Shown here piece by piece: positions 8,797 to 18,197 of a stretch of 35,889 nt of DNA. Within the stretch, counting starts at the first letter, position 1, and every line of letters begins with the position of its first letter. The DNA comes from Mycobacterium sp. Its GTDB lineage: Bacteria > Actinomycetota > Actinomycetes > Mycobacteriales > Mycobacteriaceae. The DNA is taken from NCBI GenBank assembly GCA_031292695.1, contig JARLGS010000351.1, positions 1-35,889 of the forward strand, written 5' to 3'. Under the pieces are notes generated by a model, which ran no database searches, was not told where the DNA came from, and was given only the letters and a program-made list of their open reading frames with translations. The translations under genes were made by a program, and so were the position numbers.

Positions 8797-10311
8797 ATGA
8801 CAGACACCGACGTGATCATCGTGGGCGCCGGACCGACCGGTCTGACGCTGGCCGCTGAGCTCTGCCTGGCCGGGATCCGGCCGCTGGTACTCGAGCGGTT
8901 GCCGGAGATTCGAGAGGTCGCCAAGGCCGGTGGCATCGGCGGACAGATCCTCGACCTGCTGCGCTACCGGAAGCTCGGGGACCGCCTCGAGTCCGTGGCT
9001 GGCCCATCTGTCACCGCCCGACTTCCTTTCGGCGGCATCCACGTCGACCTGACCGTGCTGCCCGAGTCGCCGATGCAGGTATTGCGGCTTGCCCAACCGC
9101 AATTGGAAGCGCTGCTGGCCGATCACGCCCGCGAACGCGGCGCCGATATCCGGCGTGGCCACGAGGTCACTGGCCTGCAGCAGCACGACGACGCCGTGCA
9201 CCTGGACGTCCTGGGGCCGGACGGTCCATACCGCATCGCAGCGCGCTACGTGGTGGGCTGCGACGGGGTGCGCAGCCGCGTCCGGGAACTGGCCGGGATC
9301 GGCTTCCCCGGCATCACCTATCCCGAAATCCATCGGCTGGCCACGGTCACGATGCCGGCGGAGATCACCGTCCGCGATGACGGTGACTACGACGTCCCCG
9401 GCTACGGCCAGCTGCGCTGGGGCTACAGCCAGACCGCGGGTGGCGTCTTCGCCATCGCATCGTCCGCGCCGGGACAGTTAGGCATTTATACCAGCGAGGC
9501 ACCCGATCACGACTATGACGACGACGACCCGATGACGCTGGCCGAATTCCGCGACAGCGTCCGCCGAGTGCTCGGCGCGGAGATACCGCTGGGCGAGCCA
9601 AAACGGTTGACCCGCTTCACTTATGCGGCCCGACACGCCGAACGCTACGTGGCCGGCCGGGTGCTGCTGGCCGGTGACGCCGCGCATCAGATTCCGACGG
9701 GTGGGGTGGCGGTATCCGCAGGCATGCTCGACACGGTGAACCTGGCCTGGAAACTCGCGGCCACCCTGCAGGGCTGGGCAGCCGACGGGTTGCTCGACAC
9801 CTACCACGACGAACGGCACCACGCCGGCGAGCGCCTGCTGTTGCATTCGCAGGCCCAGGTGGCGCTACGGCGCGGACACGATCCGGCCGCTGAGGCACTG
9901 CGAAAAGTCTTCAGCGAGTTGGTCTCTGATATGCCGGCACTCGCGCGCGTCGCCGCGATGATTGCGGCATCGGATGTCCGCTACCCGATGCCGGGCACGC
10001 AGCCGCACGCGCTAGCCGGCACCTTTGCATCAGACCTTCCCGATGATGTCGTGGCAGCGCTACGGGCGGCGCGACCCGTCTTCGTCGGGCCATCCGAGCT
10101 CCGCGACATCACGGCATCGTGGGGCGATCGCGTCGAAATCCGAAGTGCCACAGTGCCCGACCGCCCGGCTGATGCCATGTTGATCCGTCCGGACGCACAC
10201 ATCGCCTGGGCCGCCGACGTCGGCGAACCCGTCGAGGCTGCGGCGGCTGGGCTACGGGAGGCGCTCGGCTATTGGTTCGGCGATTCCGGTGTCGACACGA
10301 CGGATACGTGA
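8797..10311 (+). CDS. FAD-dependent aromatic-type monooxygenase (PheA/TfdB / rifampicin-monooxygenase-like)
   Basis: MTDTDVIIVGAGPTGLTLAAELCLAG (GxGxxG), VGCDGVRSRVRELAG (DG motif), RVLLAGDAAHQIPTGG (GD motif). SD GAGGGGA upstream. Confidence 0.92.
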   Translation: MTDTDVIIVGAGPTGLTLAAELCLAGIRPLVLERLPEIREVAKAGGIGGQILDLLRYRKLGDRLESVAGPSVTARLPFGGIHVDLTVLPESPMQVLRLAQPQLEALLADHARERGADIRRGHEVTGLQQHDDAVHLDVLGPDGPYRIAARYVVGCDGVRSRVRELAGIGFPGITYPEIHRLATVTMPAEITVRDDGDYDVPGYGQLRWGYSQTAGGVFAIASSAPGQLGIYTSEAPDHDYDDDDPMTLAEFRDSVRRVLGAEIPLGEPKRLTRFTYAARHAERYVAGRVLLAGDAAHQIPTGGVAVSAGMLDTVNLAWKLAATLQGWAADGLLDTYHDERHHAGERLLLHSQAQVALRRGHDPAAEALRKVFSELVSDMPALARVAAMIAASDVRYPMPGTQPHALAGTFASDLPDDVVAALRAARPVFVGPSELRDITASWGDRVEIRSATVPDRPADAMLIRPDAHIAWAADVGEPVEAAAAGLREALGYWFGDSGVDTTDT

Positions 10312-10312
10312 A

Positions 10313-11191
10313 TCACTCGATGTTCTCCAAGTCCTCGAGAAGGCTCGGATGCCTTGGCTGCCATCCCAATACCTTTCGGGTGTGGGCACTCGAGGAGGGT
10401 TGGTCGGCGGCGAAGATCGGGCCGAGCGCACCGAACGTCTGCTCCGGCACAGCTTGCACCGCAAGCCCGAGTCGACGTCCGATGACTGTCGCGATGTCGC
10501 GCACTGCGTCGCCCTCATCGGCTACCGCGTGCCAAGCGGTGCCCGCCTCGGCATTCTCCAAGACCAGCCGGAACAGTGCGGCCGCATCGATTGCGTGCAC
10601 GGCAGGCCAGCGCTGGGTGCCGTCGCCGGGGTAGCCGGCCACGCCACTGCCGCGCGCCATGTTGGTCAGCACGCCGGCGAATCCGCCCTTTCCTTCGTTG
10701 TGCACCGTTCGCGGCAGACGGATGGCTGCGGTCCGGACGCCGCGGGAGGCCAGTTCCAGCATCGAGGTGAAAGAGCGGGCGCGCCCACCGACAGGTCCGT
10801 CAGTCGATAACGGGTCAGCCTCGGTGGAGGCGCGGCCAGGGACGTACGGCGTGCCGGAGGCCGTGATGAACGGGCGATCGGTGCCGACCAGTTCTTCGCC
10901 CAGTGCCGCCAACGCGGCGCCTTCTTCGGCAACCCCAGCCGCCAGTGCGGCGGAACTGCTGAAGTCGTTACTGAAGGCCAGGTGGATCACGCCGTCGGAC
11001 CGCGCAGCGCCGGTGCGCAGCGCTGCCAGGTCCGTCAGATCGCCGCGAAGTGGCTCTGCGCCAGCGGCCTGAAGGTTCGCCGCAGCCGAGTCCGAGCGGG
11101 CGAGCGCCAAGACGGTGTGGCCGTTGTCGAGCAGTTCGGTGACGACAGCCGAGCCGATCAGACCGGTGCCGCCAGTGATGAAGACGCGCAT
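10313..11191 (-). CDS. NAD-dependent epimerase/dehydratase-like SDR protein
   Basis: MRVFITGGTGLIGSAVVTELLDNGHTVLALARS; GRARSFTSMLELASRGVRTAAIRLPRTVHNEG. Confidence 0.9.
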   Translation of the reverse strand: MRVFITGGTGLIGSAVVTELLDNGHTVLALARSDSAAANLQAAGAEPLRGDLTDLAALRTGAARSDGVIHLAFSNDFSSSAALAAGVAEEGAALAALGEELVGTDRPFITASGTPYVPGRASTEADPLSTDGPVGGRARSFTSMLELASRGVRTAAIRLPRTVHNEGKGGFAGVLTNMARGSGVAGYPGDGTQRWPAVHAIDAAALFRLVLENAEAGTAWHAVADEGDAVRDIATVIGRRLGLAVQAVPEQTFGALGPIFAADQPSSSAHTRKVLGWQPRHPSLLEDLENIE

Positions 11192-11207
11192 GTGGCTCCT
11201 CGTTTGC

Positions 11208-11264
11208 GTGATGAGACTCTTGTCTCATCACCGTACACCGCGATGGGATAAGGGTCCCATCACT
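11208..11264. promoter_or_regulatory. Tandem TetR-type operators in a divergent promoter
   Basis: Site 1: GTGATGAGAC tcttt GTCTCATCAC (11208-11232), perfect 10-bp arms. Site 2: GCGATGGGAT aagg GTCCCATCAC (11241-11264); its right half differs from site 1 by one base. Confidence 0.75.
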
Positions 11265-11276
11265 TACGATGGCCTG

Positions 11277-11852
11277 ATGGCGCGATGGGAACCGGGTGCA
11301 CGCGAGCGGCTCGTCCTGGCTGCCGTGGACCTGTTCACCGAGCAGGGCTACGACGCCACCACAGTCGCGCAGATTGCCGCGCGTGCCGGTGTCACGAAAA
11401 GCACCTTCTTTCGGCACTTCCCGGACAAGCGCGAACTCCTGGTGGCCGGACAACAGACGCTGAGTCAGCTACTGGCCGAAGGAATCGCGCAGGCACCTGA
11501 CGGCGCTACCCCGCTCGAAGCAGTCACCGCCGGCCTTGAACGGGCGTCAGGTCACATGGGCCCGATGAACCACGAGCTGGGCCCCCGACTGAAAGCCGCT
11601 ATCGCCGCCAACGTCGAACTCCAGGAACGCGACGCCCTCAAGAGTGTCGGGCTCGCTGCAGCTATGTCCGATGCGCTTCTCTCTCGCGGAGCATCGGCAC
11701 CCGTCGCGCAGCTCGCCGCGGAGCTCGGCGTCCTGGCGTTCAAAGAGGGCTTCGCCCAATGGCTGCAGGCCGGTAACCCCGACGCAGCCATGGCGCCGTT
11801 CACCCTGGCTGCCCTCGAAGACCTCCGCATCGCAAGCCAGTCCCTCAGCTGA
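11277..11852 (+). CDS. TetR/AcrR family transcriptional regulator
   Basis: MARWEPGARERLVLAAVDLFTEQGYDATTVAQIAARAGVTKSTFFRHFPDKRELLVAG; divergent from the SDR gene. Confidence 0.92.
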   Translation: MARWEPGARERLVLAAVDLFTEQGYDATTVAQIAARAGVTKSTFFRHFPDKRELLVAGQQTLSQLLAEGIAQAPDGATPLEAVTAGLERASGHMGPMNHELGPRLKAAIAANVELQERDALKSVGLAAAMSDALLSRGASAPVAQLAAELGVLAFKEGFAQWLQAGNPDAAMAPFTLAALEDLRIASQSLS

Positions 11853-11960
11853 GCTACCCCGATATCCGCCACCGAGATCCGTTGCGATGACTTCTGAGGT
11901 CCACCGCGGTCTACTCGTTATGAGCCACAACGTGCGCCGTGAGCGCCTCGAGGAGGAACC

Positions 11961-12659
11961 ATGACCGAGCAGACCGCGCTACCACCGGTGGTCGACCCCG
12001 ACACCTGGCGCTCTGCCCTCGACGACCTGCGCCGCCGTGAGAAGGCCGCGACCCGTGAACTCGACGCAATCGCCACCGCGCGCCGCAGGTTGCCGATGGT
12101 CGAGCTACCCGACTACACCCTGATCGGCGCCGACGGCCCGGTCCGTCTGGCCGACATCTTCGACGGGAAGTCGCAGCTGATCGTCTACCACCACATGTGG
12201 ACCGACGGCGCCGAATGGCAGTGCCCCGGCTGCACGGGTTTCACTTCGCAGTTCACCCGGCTGGAATTCCTGGACAACTACGACGCCCGGTTCGTCACCG
12301 TCACCAACGGGCCCATAGACGACGCCCTGGCGTACAAGACCAAGGTGGGCAATCGGATGGACTGGTATTCGTCGGCGGAGAGCAGCTTCGGGGCCGATGT
12401 CGACGCCCCACCCGGTGGCGGATTCGGGGTCAATGTCTTTCTGAAACATGGCGATACGGTGTACCGCACCTGGCATACCAACGGCCGCGGCTGCGAACAG
12501 CTGGGCCACAGTTTTGCCTTGATCGACGTACTGCCCTACGGCCGTCAGGAGCAATGGCAGGATTCGCCCGAGGACTGGCCCCAATCGCCGACGTACTCCA
12601 ATTGGGCCGGCTCGCCCGATATCGCACGACACTACGGACCGAACGGAGAGAACCGATGA
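11961..12659 (+). CDS. DUF899 family (thioredoxin-like) protein
   Basis: DYTLIGADGPVRLADIFDGKSQLIVYHHMWTDGAEWQCPGCTGFTSQFTR is characteristic of DUF899. SD GAGGAGGA upstream. Confidence 0.88.
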   Translation: MTEQTALPPVVDPDTWRSALDDLRRREKAATRELDAIATARRRLPMVELPDYTLIGADGPVRLADIFDGKSQLIVYHHMWTDGAEWQCPGCTGFTSQFTRLEFLDNYDARFVTVTNGPIDDALAYKTKVGNRMDWYSSAESSFGADVDAPPGGGFGVNVFLKHGDTVYRTWHTNGRGCEQLGHSFALIDVLPYGRQEQWQDSPEDWPQSPTYSNWAGSPDIARHYGPNGENR

Positions 12660-13141
12660 CCAGTGAATCGATGACCGAGGAACGCTACGTCGTCACCCGC
12701 ACCATCGCCGCGACGCCCGCCGCGGTGTTCGCCCTGCTGGCGAACCCCGCCCGCCACAAGGAGACCGAACCCGGCGACTGGGTGCGCGACGCCGTCGACT
12801 CCACACCGATCACCGGCGCCGGGCAGATCTTCGCCATGAACATGTACTTCGACCGGGCCGGCGGGGATTACGTGACGCAAAACCTGGTGACCGACTTTGA
12901 GCAGGACAAAACCATCGGCTGGTCGACCGGCAGTCTGACTGAATCAGGTGAACACAACCCCGGTGGTTGGTGGTGGCGCTATGACCTGGCCCCCAACGGA
13001 ACTGACACCGATGTCACCCTGACCTACGACTGGACCGGAACGCCGCAGGCCGTCCGCGATCAGGTCGGTGGGATGCCGCCGTTCGACGTGACGTTCATCG
13101 AGCAATCTCTGGCCGCGCTCGACCGGGCCGTTACCGGGTGA
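12656..13141 (+). CDS. SRPBCC family protein
   Basis: MTSESMTEERYVVTRTIAATPAAVFALLANPARHKETEPGDWVRDAVD...VTLTYDWTGTP. ATGA overlap with the DUF899 gene. Confidence 0.85.
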   Translation: MTSESMTEERYVVTRTIAATPAAVFALLANPARHKETEPGDWVRDAVDSTPITGAGQIFAMNMYFDRAGGDYVTQNLVTDFEQDKTIGWSTGSLTESGEHNPGGWWWRYDLAPNGTDTDVTLTYDWTGTPQAVRDQVGGMPPFDVTFIEQSLAALDRAVTG

Positions 13142-13387
13142 GTCCCACCTCGGTGCGATAACTCCTGCACGACAAGGGATTTGTCGCACAGAGGCGGGCA
13201 GATGCGCCTGCCCCTCAGCCAAGGACGGACGTGCAAGGCGTGACCAGAACCGACTCGATTTGGTCCTGCGCGTATCCCGCGTATGCTTATGCTTATCGGC
13301 GGTACTTCGTCGCGTGGTTGCTCAATGCCACGCCGTCGCCGATATGATGAAGTTTGACCGGTTCGCGGTCGAGGCAGGAGCGTCGCA

Positions 13388-13843
13388 ATGACGCCGCAGC
13401 ATGACCACACGACCCCCACACAGCGCACGTCACCGAAGCAGACTCCACGATTGCGGTTGAAGCCCAAGGCTCCCCATAGCGGATATGTGGACGGAGCGTG
13501 GTGGCCGCACACCAGCAACCTGGGCACCGAGCTGCCGGATCTCCTGGCCGTGCTGTCGGTTCGCCTCGGACAGATCGACCGAGTGCTGTACAACGTCCGT
13601 GAATGGCCGAATGTCCCCACCAAGCTCGACACCGACGGACGACGGGTGCTCCTCGACGGATACCAGCGCCAGCCGGTCCGCACTGTCGAGGTGGTAGGGC
13701 ATAACCGCGACAGGATTGTGCTTCTCACAGTGCCCGCGAGCACCGATCCGGCTGAAGCCCATTGCGCGCTCATGAGCGCAGCGCGCCCCGGCAACCGCTC
13801 GACAGTGGTTGACATCCTGACGAACGCCCAGAACGCCGATTAG
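13388..13843 (+). CDS. DUF5994-like protein (paralog 1)
   Basis: [49 protein letters not shown]...[10 protein letters not shown]. Shares its motif order with 14170..14688. Confidence 0.72.
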   Translation: MTPQHDHTTPTQRTSPKQTPRLRLKPKAPHSGYVDGAWWPHTSNLGTELPDLLAVLSVRLGQIDRVLYNVREWPNVPTKLDTDGRRVLLDGYQRQPVRTVEVVGHNRDRIVLLTVPASTDPAEAHCALMSAARPGNRSTVVDILTNAQNAD

Positions 13844-13925
13844 CCAGCCAACCTTCTTGAGCTGCGCCCCAACAGATTTGAATGCACCAACACGCATTCA
13901 TGAGGAAAAAGAAAGTAGTAACAGC

Positions 13926-14129
13926 ATGACTGAAGGAACCGTGAAGTGGTTTAACAACGAAAAAGGCTTTGGCTTCATCGCCCCAGACGGCGGTGCGCCA
14001 GACGTTTTCGTTCACCACACCGAAATTCAGGGCAGCGGCTTCCGCTCGCTGGAGGAGAACCAGCGGGTGAAGTTCGATGTGACGCAGGGCGCCAAAGGCC
14101 CGCAAGCAGTGGGCGTTACCGTCCTCTAA
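13926..14129 (+). CDS. cspA: Cold shock protein (CspA family)
   Basis: [35 protein letters not shown] (RNP1 KGFGFI, RNP2 VFVHH), 67 aa. Confidence 0.97.
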   Translation: MTEGTVKWFNNEKGFGFIAPDGGAPDVFVHHTEIQGSGFRSLEENQRVKFDVTQGAKGPQAVGVTVL

Positions 14130-14143
14130 GCACCACGGAGCTC

Positions 14144-14178
14144 CTGGACTGGCGCGGGGTTACCCCGCGTCAGTCCAG
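14144..14178. terminator. Strong hairpin terminator of cspA, shared with the convergent DUF5994 gene
   Basis: CTGGACTG G CGCGGGG tta CCCCGCG T CAGTCCAG: 15 Watson-Crick pairs plus one G-U, followed by AACTTTTCC. Confidence 0.8.
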
Positions 14179-14688
14179 AACTTTTCCTCGAATCCGTTGC
14201 CGCCGTGCGGCGGTCAAGATTTCCTCGGCCGTCTGCAGCATCGCGTCTTCGCCGCGACCTGGTTCAACCGGTTGACTGGCAGCACGTCGCAGCACCATGC
14301 CGGCCAAGGTGCTGTTGGTTGAGGCGGGCACGATGAGCAGAGTCGCGCTGGCCTCACGCCCGCCGACGGCCATGATGTGTTGAGGTTTGGTGCGCCAGTC
14401 CCGCCAGTTGAGGTTCGGCGGATTGTTCAGTGGCGACCAGTTGAGGCCAACCTCAACGATTTTCCCCAATCGGCCATCCAAGACCGCGATCAAGCCGGCC
14501 AATTCGTCGGCGAGGGCCGCGGTGTAGGGCCACCACGCACCGTCGATCCGACCGCCGAGGTCGTCGGCCAGGCACAGCCGGACAGGTTTGTCTGCGCGTA
14601 TCCGTTGCGTGACATACGCCATCAGGTCATCACAGAGCATCTGAGCCTGTCGGTGCGCCATCCCATGATCAATGACGCTACGCCGCAT
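14170..14688 (-). CDS. DUF5994-like protein (paralog 2)
   Basis: VRLCLADDLGGRIDGAWWPYTAALADELAGLIAVLDGRLGKIVEVGLNWSPL...TLLIVPASTNSTLAGMVLRRAA. Confidence 0.72.
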   Translation of the reverse strand: MRRSVIDHGMAHRQAQMLCDDLMAYVTQRIRADKPVRLCLADDLGGRIDGAWWPYTAALADELAGLIAVLDGRLGKIVEVGLNWSPLNNPPNLNWRDWRTKPQHIMAVGGREASATLLIVPASTNSTLAGMVLRRAASQPVEPGRGEDAMLQTAEEILTAARRQRIRGKVLD

Positions 14689-14780
14689 GCGCGGTCGCCG
14701 ATAGCCGCCGAGGCCGACGGGGCGCAGCCGGGGATTAAGCGATTACGCCATTTGGCTTTCGGTACGCATAAACTCGATCA

Positions 14781-14945
14781 ATGACGCCGAAATGCCCCCG
14801 ATGCGGCAGCACCGGCATGTATCCACTGTCCAGTCCCAATCCGAAACCCACCGCGACCAGCGGGCAGCGATGGGAATGTGTTGATTGCGGCAAAAACGTT
14901 TTCCGCAATGGCCCCGCGCCCGATACGCCCCCCGCAGGCCACTGA
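14781..14945 (+). CDS. Small (54 aa) zinc-ribbon-like protein
   Basis: Own translation: MTPKCPRCGSTGMYPLSSPNPKPTATSGQRWECVDCGKNVFRNGPAPDTPPAGH. CPRCG and CVDCG form a Cys4 zinc-ribbon pattern. Below the track length cut-off; no obvious SD. Confidence 0.5.
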   Translation: MTPKCPRCGSTGMYPLSSPNPKPTATSGQRWECVDCGKNVFRNGPAPDTPPAGH

Positions 14946-14973
14946 GAAGTCGCGGCGCTGAGGACCGGAATCG

Positions 14974-15840
14974 TCAGTCGCGGTACTCCGCGGTGCCCTC
15001 ATCGAGCACCAGCCGGGAATTGCTGCCGTCGGCGCCCGCCGCCTCAGTGCGGAACACCACGTGCCCGGGCTCGGTGCGCCACACCGACGTGGTGAGCGTC
15101 TCGCCGGGGAACACCGGAGAGGTAAAGCGCGCCCCGATCGCCTTGATCTTCGACGCGTCGCCACCACCGAGTTCCGAGACCAACACCCGCCCGGCCACCC
15201 CGTAGGTGCACAGCCCGTGCAGGATCGGCTTCGGGAAACCGGCCAGAGTCTGGGCGAACCACGGGTCGCTGTGCAGCGGATTGCGGTCCCCGGATAGCCG
15301 GTAGATCAGCGGCTGGTCCTCGGTGGTCGACAGCGCCACCTTGGCATCGGGCTCGCGATCCGGGATCTCCGGGGCCGCGGCCCGCTCCCCCGGCTGTCCA
15401 CCGAACCCGCCCTCGCCACGGATCACTGCGGTCGACCAAGATTCGGCGATGACGCTCCCGTCGTCATCGGTGCCGGTGCCCTTGAAGGTCAGGATGGCGT
15501 TCTTGCCCTCGCCCTTGTCCTGGATGTCGACCACCTCGGAGCTGACGTTCAGCCGGCCCGACGGCGGCAGCGGCGCATGCACCCGAATCTGCTGGCTACC
15601 GTGCAGCAGCATGCCGAAGTTGAAGCTGCCGACCTCACCGACCGCACCCCAGGCCGGGCACGCGATCACCGCGTAGGTGGGTAACACCTGCTGGTCGATG
15701 TCGTGGCTGTTCTCAGTAGTGAACGCCAAATCCTTGGTACCGCAGCCGACTCCGAGCGCATAAAGCAGGGTGTCGCGTTCAGTCCATTCGAACGGCTGTG
15801 GTGCGGTCTTGGCTCCGACGGCGTTGGGGTTGATCGGCAT
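14974..15840 (-). CDS. htdY: MaoC family 3-hydroxyacyl-thioester dehydratase (HtdY-like)
   Basis: MPINPNAVGAKTAPQPFEWTERDTLLYALGVGCG...YRLSGDRNPLHSDPWFAQTLAGFPKPILHGLCTYG (hydratase 2 motif). Next to an acrA1-like gene, as in the Rv3389c-Rv3391 neighbourhood. Confidence 0.85.
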   Translation of the reverse strand: MPINPNAVGAKTAPQPFEWTERDTLLYALGVGCGTKDLAFTTENSHDIDQQVLPTYAVIACPAWGAVGEVGSFNFGMLLHGSQQIRVHAPLPPSGRLNVSSEVVDIQDKGEGKNAILTFKGTGTDDDGSVIAESWSTAVIRGEGGFGGQPGERAAAPEIPDREPDAKVALSTTEDQPLIYRLSGDRNPLHSDPWFAQTLAGFPKPILHGLCTYGVAGRVLVSELGGGDASKIKAIGARFTSPVFPGETLTTSVWRTEPGHVVFRTEAAGADGSNSRLVLDEGTAEYRD

Positions 15841-15919
15841 GCGGCTGTTCTCCCTCACGGTCTGGGTGTGACAAATCGGACCCTACGCGCTGTTGACCTT
15901 TGCCCGCGACCGGTTCACG

Positions 15920-17941
15920 ATGACACGCATGCGTTATGTCGTTACCGGCGGTACCGGGTTTATTGGGCGCCGCGTCGTCAGCCAGATTCTGGCTTTGCAT
16001 GACGACGCCGAAGTATGGATTCTGGTTCGCCGGGCCTCGCTATCCCGGTTCGAAGAGCTCGCCGCCGAGTGGGGTGACCGGGCCAAACCGCTGGTCGGCG
16101 ACCTCACCGCTGAGGGCCTCGGACTATCCGACCTGGCCGAGCTGGGCCCTGTCGATCACGTGGTGCACTGTGCCGCCATCTACGACATGACCGTCGATGC
16201 GCAGACACAGCATGCGGCCAACGTCGAGGGCACGAGGGCCGTGATCGAGCTGGCCCGCGGCCTGGGTGCGACTCTGCACCACGTCTCGTCCATCGCGGTG
16301 GCCGGCAATTTCCACGGGGAGTTCACCGAGGACGACTTCGACGTCTCGCAGGAACTGCCGACGCCGTACCACCAGACCAAGTTCGAAGCCGAACAGCTGG
16401 TGCGGACTACGCCCGGCCTGAGGTACCGCATCTACCGGCCGGCAGTGGTGGTCGGCGACTCCCGAACCGGCGAGATGGACAAGATCGACGGGCCGTATTA
16501 CTTCTTCGGCGTACTGGCCCGGCTGGCCACACTGCCCAAGTTCACGCCAATGCTGGTGCCCGACACCGGCCGCACCAACATCGTGCCGGTGGACTATGTA
16601 GCCGACGCGCTGGTGGCGCTGATGCACAGTCCCGATCGGGACGGCCAGACGTTCCACCTGACCTCACCGAAACCCATTGGTCTGAAAGACATCTACCGCG
16701 GCATCGCAAGCGAAGCCGGGCTGCCCCCGATGCGCGGCACCCTCCCGAAAGCCACCGCTACCCCGGTGCTGCGGGCCACCGGCCGGGCCAAGGTACTGCG
16801 CAACATGGTGGCCACCCAGCTGGGCATCCCAGGCGAGGTGCTCGACGTCGTCGACCTGGCACCGTCGTTCACCTCCGATAACACGCTCGCAGCATTGCAG
16901 GGCACCGGTATCGCCCTGCCCGAATTCGCTTCCTACGCACCGAAACTGTGGCGCTACTGGGCCCAGCACCTGAACCCCGACCGGGCCCGCCGGGACGACC
17001 CACGCGGACCGCTGGTCGGCCGCAATGTGATCATCACCGGTGCCTCCAGCGGCATCGGCCGGGCCTCGGCGATCGCCGTCGCCGAACGCGGCGGGCGGGT
17101 GTTCGCTCTGGCCCGCAGCGCCGACGCACTCGACGAACTCGTCACGGAGATTCGCCAATTCGGCGGCGAGGCTTACGCTTTCACCTGCGACGTGGCCGAC
17201 GGCGCATCGGTGGAACACACCGTCAAGGACATCCTGGGCCAGTTCGGCCATGTCGACTATCTGGTGAACAACGCCGGCCGGTCGATCCGCCGTTCGGTGG
17301 TCAATTCGACCGACCGCTTCCACGATTACGAGCGGGTGATGGCGGTCAACTACTTCGGTGCGGTTCGCATGGTGCTGACGCTGCTGCCGCACTGGCAACA
17401 ACGCCGGTTCGGCCATGTGGTCAACGTATCCAGCGCCGGGGTGCAGGCCAACAGCCCTAAGTACAGTGCGTACATGCCGAGCAAGGCCGCGCTGGACGCG
17501 TTCTCCGAGGTGGTCGGCACCGAGACGTTGTCGGACCACATCACGTTCACCAACATCCATATGCCGTTGGTGGAAACCCCGATGATCGCGCCGTCGAAGC
17601 GACTCAACCCGATACCGCCGATCAGCGCCGAGCACGCCGCCGCGATGGTGGTGCGTGGCCTCGTGGAGAAGCCCGCCCGGATCGACACTCCCATGGGCAC
17701 CCTGGGCGATCTGGGAAACTACTTGACCCCCAAGCTGTCTCGCCGGGTGCTGCACCAGTTGTACCTCGGTTACCCGGATTCCGCGGCAGCGCGCGGTGTG
17801 GCCGAAACCGCGCCACCGGTCGCGCCTTCCGATCGGCCGCGTAACCCGCGTCGGCCCAAGCGCCCCACCGCGGTCAGCCGAATCCGGGTGCCCCGGCCGG
17901 TCAAAAGTGCGGTCCGGTTGATCCCCGGGGTGCACTGGTAA
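15920..17941 (+). CDS. acrA1: Two-domain SDR acyl-CoA/acyl reductase-like protein (AcrA1-like)
   Basis: N-terminal extended SDR (MRYVVTGGTGFIGRRVV) fused to a C-terminal classical SDR (GRNVIITGASSGIGRASAIAVAERGG..YSAYMPSKAALDAF), 673 aa. Confidence 0.83.
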   Translation: MTRMRYVVTGGTGFIGRRVVSQILALHDDAEVWILVRRASLSRFEELAAEWGDRAKPLVGDLTAEGLGLSDLAELGPVDHVVHCAAIYDMTVDAQTQHAANVEGTRAVIELARGLGATLHHVSSIAVAGNFHGEFTEDDFDVSQELPTPYHQTKFEAEQLVRTTPGLRYRIYRPAVVVGDSRTGEMDKIDGPYYFFGVLARLATLPKFTPMLVPDTGRTNIVPVDYVADALVALMHSPDRDGQTFHLTSPKPIGLKDIYRGIASEAGLPPMRGTLPKATATPVLRATGRAKVLRNMVATQLGIPGEVLDVVDLAPSFTSDNTLAALQGTGIALPEFASYAPKLWRYWAQHLNPDRARRDDPRGPLVGRNVIITGASSGIGRASAIAVAERGGRVFALARSADALDELVTEIRQFGGEAYAFTCDVADGASVEHTVKDILGQFGHVDYLVNNAGRSIRRSVVNSTDRFHDYERVMAVNYFGAVRMVLTLLPHWQQRRFGHVVNVSSAGVQANSPKYSAYMPSKAALDAFSEVVGTETLSDHITFTNIHMPLVETPMIAPSKRLNPIPPISAEHAAAMVVRGLVEKPARIDTPMGTLGDLGNYLTPKLSRRVLHQLYLGYPDSAAARGVAETAPPVAPSDRPRNPRRPKRPTAVSRIRVPRPVKSAVRLIPGVHW

Positions 17942-18101
17942 ACCCAGGTCCGAAGGCCCGTCCCTGAACACAGGGTCGACGCCCCCAACTCGTCGTCTTC
18001 GTTCAAGACGAGTGCGCGTAATGACCGACACGCCTAGATGTCGATCTTGCCGGCGTCCGCCGGGTAATCATCGGCGGTCAAGTTTCCTAGCGTCTCCAAC
18101 G

Positions 18102-18128
18102 GTTACTCATCGTTTATTCTGACGAAAC
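18102..18128. promoter_or_regulatory. Possible GlnR-like box upstream of the APC permease
   Basis: GTTAC-tcatcg-TTTAT-tctgac-GAAAC: 5-mers on an 11-bp repeat (consensus elements GTNAC and GAAAC), but partly degenerate. Confidence 0.3.
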
Positions 18129-18138
18129 ACCCCGGGTG

Positions 18139-18153
18139 TCCACTGGCAGTGGA
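18139..18153. promoter_or_regulatory. 15-bp palindrome upstream of the APC permease, putative XRE-cupin operator
   Basis: TCCACTG G CAGTGGA, perfect 7-bp arms. 13/15 identical to the site at 27668-27682. Confidence 0.65.
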
Positions 18154-18197
18154 TGAAGACCACCTGCCGTATTTTGACCGGACGAAGGGATCGCGAT

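Noticed and set aside
12197-12655. N-terminal extension of the 12197..13141 ORF
   Set aside because: The extension overlaps the DUF899 gene out of frame. The SRPBCC domain begins at ATG 12656 with an ATGA overlap.
16664-18031. 455-aa minus-strand ORF
   Set aside because: Antisense shadow of the acrA1-like gene; composition rich in His/Arg/Gly/Gln with no motif.
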